Assembly (NCBI RefSeq): GCF_903645315.1
Contig: NZ_CAHJXL010000001.1
Location: forward strand, 3,036,702-3,100,701
From: Victivallis sp. Marseille-Q1083
Lineage (GTDB): Bacteria > Verrucomicrobiota > Lentisphaeria > Victivallales > Victivallaceae
Length of the DNA stretch: 64,000 bases
Reading direction: 5' to 3'
Positions 45,044 to 53,067 of this stretch are shown piece by piece (the first letter of the stretch is position 1; each line of letters starts with the position of its first letter). Both the position numbers and the translations under genes were made by a program. Below the pieces are notes generated by a model. That model worked only from the letters and a program-made list of their open reading frames with translations. It was not told where the DNA came from and made no database searches.

Positions 45044-45295
45044 TCAGCCGCCATTATTTGCCATTTTCCGGTTTATTATTTTTTAAGTTACCTGAAATGA
45101 CCTGAAATATCGAACTTTAACGATGCGTAACCTCTGTTTTTTTCTTAAAAATTTCTTTTTTTATCTTCGCGGATATTCCCTGATTTTCTTGTATTTTTGC
45201 GCCACCAAAAGGCATAAATACGCAATTTTATATCATGAAATTTTATAATTTTAGAATCGAACCAAAAAAAATCAGCCGCCATTATTTGCAATTTT
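45044..45295. repeat. Direct repeat pair in the AT-rich gap after tRNA-Lys
   Basis: TCAGCCGCCATTATTTGC, then CATTTT, at 45044-45067 recurs at 45272-45295 with one mismatch (CC to CA). The copies are 228 bases apart. No gene is seen between 45038 and 45393. The repeats could be integrase arm sites or remnants of an insertion; the tRNA 3' end itself is not repeated here. Confidence 0.7.
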
Positions 45296-45393
45296 GCCTT
45301 TAAATTCTTAATTACAAACATATTGTGCAGGATTTTTTATTTGATTCCTTGCTCAAACCCACTTTTCGCGATACTGTGATGGTTGTCCTTTAG

Positions 45394-46973
45394 CCTGAAT
45401 ATTGCGTAAATTTTCAAAAACAAAGAGGCAGATTCTCGACTAATATATTATATTGTAATATTTTACGTGACAATATAACGCCGAGGTCTGCCAATGACAA
45501 AATGTAACGTTTCGATTCCGTTCTTTCAAGGTCCGAAAAGCAGAAAAATTGAATTCAATTTCGCCGGTGGAGATATCAGCAGTGACGGCGGGTTGCTTTT
45601 CGTGAAAGAATTCGACCGCAAACTCGGTTTGACCCGGCGCGCCGGTAAACTGCTGGATTCTTTTGATATTCGACAGCCCGGAAAAGTTGAACATTCCTAT
45701 CTGAGCATGCTTCGTCAACGAGTTTTTGGTTTGGTTGCCGGCCATGAAGATCTCAATGACCATCATGAATTGCGAACTGATCCGCTGATTCAAACTGTTG
45801 CCGGTCGTGATCGTCAACTCGCCACTCCAAGCACTTTATGTCGATTCGAAAATGGAATCGATCGTCGTGCTTGCGTAGATTTGAGCCGATTGTTTGTCGA
45901 ATTCTTTATCGAAAGTTTCTCCACGCCGCCTCGAGAATTGATTCTTGATTTCGATGCTACCGATGACCTCACTTACGGGATGCAGGAAAATCGCTTTTTT
46001 CATGGCTATTATGACCACTATTGCTTTTTGCCGTTGTATGTTTTCTGCGGGGATCAATTGCTTGTGGCTTATTTGCGTCCATCAAAAATTGATGCGGTCA
46101 AGCATGCTTGGGCGATTCTCTCGCTACTGGTAAAGAGCTCTCGGCAGAAATGGCGGAAGGTTAAGATTATCTTCCGGGGAGACAGTGGCTTTTGACGGCA
46201 GAAAATGCTGCACTGGTGCGATAAAAATGAGGTCAAATATATTGTCGGATTGGACAACAATCCACGTTTGCTGGCACTATCAAAAGATCATCAAGGGAAC
46301 ACGGAAGCACTTTACAACGAAACACATGAAAAACAAAACTGTTTACTCAGTTCGAATATGCGGCAGGAACTTGGAAATACCCGCGCCGGGTGATTGCCAA
46401 AGCGGAATTCAACTCCCCCGGACCGAATAATCGTTTTATCGTCACCAATCTTGATGATGATGGACAATATCTTTATGAAAAAGTCTATTGCGCCCGAGGT
46501 GAGATGGAAAACAGGATCAAGGAACAGCAGCTGGATCTTTTCGCTGATCGGACGAGCTGCCATGACTTTGCGGCAAATCAATTCCGGCTTCTGCTTTCAA
46601 GTTTGGCTTATATTCTCATGGAACGGTTTCGGGCATTGTTGTTGACAGGAACTCAATTTGCCGAGGCTACCTGCGGCAGCATTCGCTTATACCTGGTGAA
46701 AATCGGTGCCATTATTCGGCGGAATACCAGAAAAATTTATGTTGCTCTTTCAAGTGCTTGTCCAAATCAGGAACTCCTCCGCTTGATCGCTGCGAAAATC
46801 ATCGCTTGGGAATAAAACCTTGGAGAGCTGTCCCCGGCTCGCCGAACAACAACGGGGGAAAGGGGGAATATGCTCAATTTGCAAAAAAACGACAATATCC
46901 GACTCTGAAAATAAAAACTTCCGAATCTTCTGAACATTTCTCGACGATTCGAAAGTTTCATGCAACATTCAGG
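45394..46973 (+). mobile_element. IS1380-family element, copy 1 (degraded)
   Basis: 1580 bp. Ends are CCTGAATATTGC (left) and the complement of CCTGAATGTTGCATGAAA (right), flanked by a perfect 4-bp duplication TTAG (45390-45393 and 46974-46977). It is one base shorter than the two intact copies and carries a nonsense and frameshift mutations. Confidence 0.92.
45494..46815 (+). pseudogene. IS1380-family transposase, inactivated
   Basis: Reads as the same 440-residue DDE transposase as the intact copies, but the Cys after RGDSGF (codon 46193-46195) is TGA, and the frame shifts again around 46330 before resuming near 46390. The N-terminal half to SGF and the C-terminal 140 residues remain in frame. 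Not expected to make active transposase. Confidence 0.92.
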
Positions 46974-47100
46974 TTAGCCGTTTTTATAAAGAAACTCATT
47001 TTTATCTTTTCTTTGAATCAATGCTGTTTTCGAGAAAAACTCCATCGTCAAGTTACTCTATTTTCAGCGATTGGCAGCAAATTACTTATTTTGCAGTTGC

Positions 47101-47126
47101 CTTGAAATCTATACAGATTTCAAGGT
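47101..47126. repeat. Perfect 11-bp inverted repeat before the integrase
   Basis: CCTTGAAATCT and its complement flank ATAC. It could be a terminator-type stem or an operator or binding site for the integrase gene, whose start is about 90 bases on. The rest of 46978-47212 holds only AT-rich sequence. Confidence 0.55.
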
Positions 47127-47212
47127 TAACTCTTTGATTTCCAATTGTTTTTTTTTTCATATTTACCATTTTATTGGAAAATATGAAAAAAACAAAAAAA
47201 GGAACCATATTG

Positions 47213-48796
47213 ATGCCTAAGGCTATACTCAATAAAAGACGTAATGGAACCGGGTCGTTGAAGAAAATGCCGAGCGGATTCTATGCGGTTCAATATTACG
47301 ATGATGACGGCAAGCGGCGTCAGAAAACCTTACTGGACAGAGCCGGAAATCCGACAAAAATAAAGGAGGAAGCAGAACAACTCATACGTCAGCGTTTTGC
47401 CACTAATACAGCTCTGGAGCAGCTTGAATCCAAAGAAGAAGCGATTCTGAAATTGATGGAAACCCGGCAGATGATGGTTAAGTGTAGCTTGACTCTGACG
47501 GAGGCTTGGAATAAGTTCCATGAGTTCAAGGAAGGAACGGTTGAAGCCATCACATTGAAAGGCTACGAAAGTGCGTGGCGAACTTTTATCGGTTATATGT
47601 CAAAAAGACATCCGATCATTGAAAAAATTGGAGAAGTAACCCAGTCGGTATTGGAAGATTATTTCAACTTTCGCAAAGCCCAAAAAGTTTCCGCTCAAAC
47701 TTTCCGGGTTGATACGATCACTTTGAAAAGCGTCTGGCGTAAAGCCCTGGGACCGGAAACCGAAAAACTGTTTCTTGATTTGCCTAAAATTCCGAAAAGT
47801 CAACAATCGCGAGAGCCATTGACCCTTCAGGAACTACAACATATATTCAGTTTATTGTCCTCCGACAGCTTGTATGAACTTAATGATAAGGATGAATATC
47901 GCTGTCTTCTGAAGTTGATGGCTTTTACCGGAATTCGCGGTGGAGAAGGCACTCAAATGACTTGGCAAGATATCAATGAATCCTTTACTGAAATATCATT
48001 TGTACCGAATAAAACGAAAAGATCGTCGCCAGATCCGGTGACTATTCCGATTCATCGTGAATTACGAGCAGAATTATTATATCGCTTTTCCATCCGGGCT
48101 TCCGGTGACGTTTATATCATGCCCAAGCTCCAAATGCGTTATCGCTCCTATACCGGCGCTATCAGCAAAATTATAACCAAAATACTGCAGTCAGCCGGTA
48201 TCATCACGTCTGTGGCTCCGAATGCCCAAGTCAGACGTGCGATACGTAAAACTATTGATCCCCAAACACAAAAGGTAGTAGCAAAGCAATGTAAAATTTG
48301 TCGAAAATCCATGCACAGTGTTCGGCATTATTTTGCTACCATTGCCTCAAAATTGAGTATTGATCCTTTAATCACCCAACGGATTTTGGGACACAAAACA
48401 CTGAAAATGACCAGCCACTATACGCACATCGATATTGAGCAGAAGAGCGAAGCGATTGCCCGATTGCCGGACATTTATCCGGCAGATACAATTGATGTGG
48501 TCGCTGTTGATGTTACCGCGAATACACGGCAGGACTTATTGTCTGAAATAACGCTTGCATTACATGATTTGCCACTCAATCACCTCATGCTGATCCGCGA
48601 TCAATTAAGGCTTGTTTCACACCATAATCATGAGCTGCCGCTGAATATACCTCTGCCGGCCGTAACTGAAAAAAGATTGAATGAAGTATTGTTTTTTAAC
48701 AATATAGAAGTCGGAAAGATCTTCGGCATATCGGATTCGATGGTCACTCGTTACCTGAAAAAATACGATTTGCCCACTAGCCTGAATGTTGCATGA
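47213..48796 (+). pseudogene. Tyrosine recombinase/integrase, 3' end displaced by an IS insertion
   Basis: Start at 47213 after AAAGGA; another ATG lies at 47183. An Arm/SAM-like N-terminal part (about 60-210) is followed by a catalytic domain with Arg in FTGIRGGEG, HxxR in MHSVRHYFAT, and ILGHKTLKMTSHYTH giving the last His and the Tyr nucleophile. A C-terminal HTH-like segment (VGKIFGISDSMVTRYLKKY) follows. IS copy 2 enters at 48780, so the frame ends with five IS-derived codons. Catalytic residues are intact, so activity may persist. It is the likely recombinase for integration at tRNA-Lys. Confidence 0.85.
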
Positions 48797-50361
48797 AACT
48801 TTCGAATCGTCGAGAAATGTTCAGAAGATTCGGAAGTTTTTATTTTCAGAGTCGGATATTGTCGTTTTTTTGCAAATTGAGCATATTCCCCCTTTCCCCC
48901 GTTGTTGTTCGGCGAGCCGGGGACAGCTCTCCAAGGTTTTATTCCCAAGCGATGATTTTCGCAGCGATCAAGCGGAGGAGTTCCTGATTTGGACAAGCAC
49001 TTGAAAGAGCAACATAAATTTTTCTGGTATTCCGCCGAATAATGGCACCGATTTTCACCAGGTATAAGCGAATGCTGCCGCAGGTAGCCTCGGCAAATTG
49101 AGTTCCTGTCAACAACAATGCCCGAAACCGTTCCATGAGAATATAAGCCAAACTTGAAAGCAGAAGCCGGAATTGATTTGCCGCAAAGTCATGGCAGCTC
49201 GTCCGATCAGCGAAAAGATCCAGCTGCTGTTCCTTGATCCTGTTTTCCATCTCACCTCGGGCGCAATAGACTTTTTCATAAAGATATTGTCCATCATCAT
49301 CAAGATTGGTGACGATAAAACGATTATTCGGTCCGGGGGAGTTGAATTCCGCTTTGGCAATCACCCGGCGCGGGTATTTCCAAGTTCCTGCCGCATATTC
49401 GAACTGAGTAAACAGTTTTGCTTTTTCATGTGTTTCGTTGTAAAGTGCTTCCGCTTTCACTTGAAGATCTTTTGATAATTCCAGCAAACGTGGATTTTTC
49501 GCCAATCCGACAATATATTTGACCTCATTTTTATCACACCAGTTCAGCATTTTCTGCCGACAAAAGCCACTGTCTCCCCGGAAAATAATCTTAACCTTCG
49601 GCCATTTCTGCCGAAAGCGCTTTACCAGTAGCGAGAGAATCGCCCAAGCATGCTTGGCCGCATCAATTTTTGATGGACGCAAATAAGCCACAAGCAATTG
49701 ATCCCCGCAGAAAACATACAACGGCAAAAAGCAATAGTGGTCATAATAGCCATGAAAAAAGCGATTTTCCTGCATCCCGTAAGTGAGGTCATCGGTAGCA
49801 TCGAAATCAAGAATCAATTCTCGAGGCGGCGTGGAGAAACTTTCGATAAAGAATTCGACAAACAATCGGCTCAAATCTACGCAAGCACGACGATCGATTC
49901 CATTTTCGAATCGACATAAAGTGCTTGGAGTGGCGAGTTGACGATCACGACCGACAACAGTTTGAATCAGCGGATCAGTTCGCAATTCATGATGGTCATT
50001 GAGATCTTCATGGCCGGCAACCAAACCAAAAACTCGTTGACGAAGCATGCTCAGATAGGAATGCTCAACTTTTCCGGGCTGTCGAATATCAAAAGAATCC
50101 AGCAGGTTACCGGCGCGCCGGGTCAAACCGAGTTTGCGGTCGAATTCTTTCACAAAAAGCAACCCGCCGTCACTGCTGATATCTCCACCGGCGAAATTGA
50201 ATTCAATTTTTCTGCTTTTCGGACCTTGAAAGACCGGAATCGAAACATTACATTTTGTCATTGGCAGACCTCGGCGTTATATTGTGATGTAAGATATTAC
50301 AATATAATACGTTAGTCGAGAATCTGCCTCTTTGTTTTTGAAAATTTACGCAATATTCAGG
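48781..50361 (-). mobile_element. IS1380-family element, copy 2 (intact)
   Basis: 1581 bp, in minus orientation. Imperfect terminal repeats begin CCTGAAT at each end, and a 4-bp duplication CTAG flanks it (48777-48780 and 50362-50365). Inserted in the 3' part of the integrase gene. Confidence 0.95.
48939..50261 (-). CDS. IS1380-family transposase
   Basis: 440 residues. RNase H-like DDE core: Asp in LILDFDATDDLTYG, the conserved YYDHYCFLPLYVFCGDQLL, Asp in IIFRGDSGFCRQKM, and Glu in EMENRIKEQQLDLF with the following NQFRLLLSSLAYILM. Cuts and joins DNA at the element's ends. The same protein is encoded by copy 3. Confidence 0.95.
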   Translation of the reverse strand: MTKCNVSIPVFQGPKSRKIEFNFAGGDISSDGGLLFVKEFDRKLGLTRRAGNLLDSFDIRQPGKVEHSYLSMLRQRVFGLVAGHEDLNDHHELRTDPLIQTVVGRDRQLATPSTLCRFENGIDRRACVDLSRLFVEFFIESFSTPPRELILDFDATDDLTYGMQENRFFHGYYDHYCFLPLYVFCGDQLLVAYLRPSKIDAAKHAWAILSLLVKRFRQKWPKVKIIFRGDSGFCRQKMLNWCDKNEVKYIVGLAKNPRLLELSKDLQVKAEALYNETHEKAKLFTQFEYAAGTWKYPRRVIAKAEFNSPGPNNRFIVTNLDDDGQYLYEKVYCARGEMENRIKEQQLDLFADRTSCHDFAANQFRLLLSSLAYILMERFRALLLTGTQFAEATCGSIRLYLVKIGAIIRRNTRKIYVALSSACPNQELLRLIAAKIIAWE

Positions 50362-50435
50362 CTAGACGGAAGGCGACACAAACGTTGTGTCCAGAACAAT
50401 TAAATACTATTAGGTTGAAGCTTTTAAGAATGTGA
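50362..50435 (+). pseudogene. Displaced 3' end of the integrase gene
   Basis: Removing IS copy 2 and one CTAG restores the integrase frame from DLPT into RRKATQTLCPEQLNTIRLKL and a stop at 50433-50435, so the original protein was about 20 residues longer than the sequence left before the IS. Confidence 0.8.
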
Positions 50436-50510
50436 TGTATTCGCATCGGAACCATTTTTTCTATATAACAGAAAATTATTACTGTTTAGAATGGAAAGTG
50501 ATACAGCCAG

Positions 50511-52589
50511 TTAAGTTTCGGAATCCACTGGGATTTTTCTTCCTCCAGCGGTTTTGAACAGACGATGTGCGAGGCTTGCAGCGATCCATACCAGTGCAAA
50601 CGGCCAAACGTTATCACCGTCGTAAAGCGCGTTCTGGAGCAAAACAGCCAGAGCAAAGGAAAGAATCAGATACATCCAGGTGAAGACCACCAGCGGCATC
50701 CGGTTGATGGTTTTGACCTTAAGCCTCGGTTTATGCCGAATTGCGCACCAAATCAGCTCCAGTCCGACCGTGCACATCGCCCACAGCATCTCCAAAACAA
50801 AGGCAGCGCACCACACCCCCAACGTCGCCAGAGTAACGATGCCGATGCCTGGACAGCGCCAGATAAAACAATCGTTGCCGGAGTAGATCAACCATATTCC
50901 GCCGAAAACCGGCAGCAGAGCCACGGTAAAAACGGCGAGACGGCAATAATCGTACCAATAGAACCAGCGGGTTTTCAAATTGCCGTTTTTTCCCGCCTCC
51001 TGTGTCGCCGGGCAATGGCGTTCAACCCGCGCGCCGCAGACTTTCCGGCATTTCTGCTTGAATGCCGACCGGACAAAAACATCGCCGTTTTTCAGCAGCC
51101 GTCCTGATTGCCAGAATATGTACCCGACCTGGCATTGTCCGCGAGGCCCGCCAGCCTGAAGTGTGGTGAAGGATACGATGTCCACCTTATAATCTTTTTG
51201 TTCCGACCAGCCTTCGGAATAGTTGTCGGACCTGGAGTAATCGCCTTTCAGTCCGCCTGATTGAGAGTCGCCGAGATTTTGGCTGCGTCGCCGAATTACC
51301 TCTTGTCCGATACTGTCGGCCGCCCATTTGTTGGTTTCATGATCGCCGTTTTGGCAGAAAAACTTCGTCCCGAGGTTTCCCAGCAGCGACGCAGCTTTTT
51401 CCTTGCCGTAGCCGTCATGGAGGTTGCCCAGATTCTGGGTTGCATACACCGTCAAGGTTCGACTGGATCTGGCGGTGGTCTGAAACTTCTGGTCATAATC
51501 GATGGCGAAAAACTGGCATTCATCGGCCCACAGAAAAACCGGACGGGCGTCGGGATTGGTAATGTCTTCACGGCGCTCAATCATTTTTTGAAAACATAAC
51601 TTGATGATGGCGGCAGTCATTTGTCCGACCAGTCCGTATTGTTTGACATCCTGATCGACAATCAGGATTTTGCCCTGCCGGTAAAGCTCTTCCATATGCA
51701 GAGAAGAACTGCGGGCGCCAAAGCAACGCAGAAATTCTCCGCGAAGCATGGAGTCGGCCAGTACGGTAAAACTGGAAATGGTATTGCTGCGGGTACGTTC
51801 GTCCAGTTGCGGAAATTCGATCAAAAAATAATTCCAGGCCAATTCATAGTCCGGGCATTCGGTATGACCGTGATATGCTGCTTGCAACAGCAACAGGCTG
51901 GAATATTGCTGCGCATGTTCCAGCGTTTGATGGTTTACCGCATCGCCGTTGAGTTCAATATAATATTTCTGATATGCTTGGGCGGTCGACCTGAAATCTC
52001 CGTATTCATCCGCTTCGGCTTGACAAAAGACGACAAAGCCTTCGACGTATTTTTGAATATTTTCCGCGACTTCATTGGAGCGCAGCGCAGTATCGATGGT
52101 TTTCTTGATGTTGGGCAATGTTACCTGCTCTTTGGCAAGAACCAGCAGCGATATGGCATTGCGCAGAAATTGCTTGATCGCATTTTGCCAATATTCATCG
52201 GAAGTGCCGGCTTGTTTCTTATCTTTCGAGATTTTGACAACCTCCAGAAAGATATTGACCACATTCTCAACCTGTCCGCCGCCGGCTTCCCTGGGGCGGG
52301 AAAATTCTTCATCCAGAAAAGCAAATGTTTCATTACTCAGCCGGAGCAGATCGCCGGTCCGGCCGGTTTCGGCGGCATAGTCTTCCCATGTGCCAGGTTC
52401 GTCCGGTTTTGCGCAGAAGACGATTCCGCCATACCCAAGCTGCAGGAATTTCAAGGCTATATTCCGCAAAGGGCCGGAGGATTTTCCGGAGCCGGTCATG
52501 CCGAAAACCATGACGCCGGTGGCCGCATCACGGGTCGTCCAGGCATTGCCCTCCAGATTCAGTATTTCGGTGTCAAGAACCGAGGCCAT
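50511..52589 (-). CDS. VirD4/TraG-like type IV coupling ATPase with C-terminal membrane helices
   Basis: 692 residues from the ATG at 52589, overlapping the previous stop (TGATG). Walker A GMTGSGKSSG lies at residues 30-39, immediately after a short N-terminus, so the usual N-terminal membrane anchor is missing. Walker B VFLWADECQFF is near 351-361, then TARSSRTLTVYATQNL as in the TraG/TraD group. Instead, four hydrophobic stretches occupy about residues 550-680 (LAVFTVALLPVFGG, then IGIVTLATLGVWCAAFVLEM and others). It likely delivers a DNA-protein substrate to a secretion channel. No VirB-type channel genes are in the window. Confidence 0.8.
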   Translation of the reverse strand: MASVLDTEILNLEGNAWTTRDAATGVMVFGMTGSGKSSGPLRNIALKFLQLGYGGIVFCAKPDEPGTWEDYAAETGRTGDLLRLSNETFAFLDEEFSRPREAGGGQVENVVNIFLEVVKISKDKKQAGTSDEYWQNAIKQFLRNAISLLVLAKEQVTLPNIKKTIDTALRSNEVAENIQKYVEGFVVFCQAEADEYGDFRSTAQAYQKYYIELNGDAVNHQTLEHAQQYSSLLLLQAAYHGHTECPDYELAWNYFLIEFPQLDERTRSNTISSFTVLADSMLRGEFLRCFGARSSSLHMEELYRQGKILIVDQDVKQYGLVGQMTAAIIKLCFQKMIERREDITNPDARPVFLWADECQFFAIDYDQKFQTTARSSRTLTVYATQNLGNLHDGYGKEKAASLLGNLGTKFFCQNGDHETNKWAADSIGQEVIRRRSQNLGDSQSGGLKGDYSRSDNYSEGWSEQKDYKVDIVSFTTLQAGGPRGQCQVGYIFWQSGRLLKNGDVFVRSAFKQKCRKVCGARVERHCPATQEAGKNGNLKTRWFYWYDYCRLAVFTVALLPVFGGIWLIYSGNDCFIWRCPGIGIVTLATLGVWCAAFVLEMLWAMCTVGLELIWCAIRHKPRLKVKTINRMPLVVFTWMYLILSFALAVLLQNALYDGDNVWPFALVWIAASLAHRLFKTAGGRKIPVDSET

Positions 52590-53002
52590 CAGGTCCACCA
52601 CCAGCAGTAAAGATGAAATGCTCCGATGCCGGCCAGCAGCGCCAACAGCAACAGACAAACAGTGAAGACACATTTATTGGCAAAACGTTCGCGATGAATA
52701 GCGATCAACCGGCGAAACTGCAATCGGTAGTGAATCTGAAAACGGGTTGCCAGCTCCAGTGTCTGTTCGTGGTTCTGCTGCAGAATCGCGTTGATGCGCT
52801 CCAGCATTACTTCATTACGTTTCACTTCGGATTGGAGCCTGCGATCCTGTTCGCGATGCAGAAGTTCCAACTCCAGAATGATGCCATAGGTCAGGTCGTT
52901 TGGATCGCCGGTTTCGCGATATAATCCGAGCAACCGGCGAAGTTCCTCGGACGAAACCTCCGAGTCGGCCATCGTATTCATGCACAGTTCTCTCAGGTTC
53001 AT
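52589..53002 (-). CDS. Coiled-coil protein with a C-terminal membrane helix
   Basis: 137 residues, with a clear AGGAG site before the ATG. Residues about 12-100 are charged and helical (LELELLHREQDRRLQSEVKR), likely a coiled coil; residues about 108-132 form one membrane segment (FTVCLLLLALLAGIGAF). No family recognised. It overlaps the coupling ATPase start, so it may anchor or regulate that ATPase at the membrane, replacing its absent N-terminal domain (inference). Confidence 0.7.
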   Translation of the reverse strand: MNLRELCMNTMADSEVSSEELRRLLGLYRETGDPNDLTYGIILELELLHREQDRRLQSEVKRNEVMLERINAILQQNHEQTLELATRFQIHYRLQFRRLIAIHRERFANKCVFTVCLLLLALLAGIGAFHLYCWWWT

Positions 53003-53067
53003 AAAATCTCCTTGGCCGCCGCTTCCGCGCCGGATTATTCCGGAACGGAAACCGGCGGCCTGAACGT

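Noticed and set aside
48751-49004. Short ORFs at IS ends that read across the terminal repeats (also at 46758-47105 and 57346-57564)
   Set aside because: They are the opposite strand or tail of the IS and recur only because the IS recurs; no ribosome site or family.
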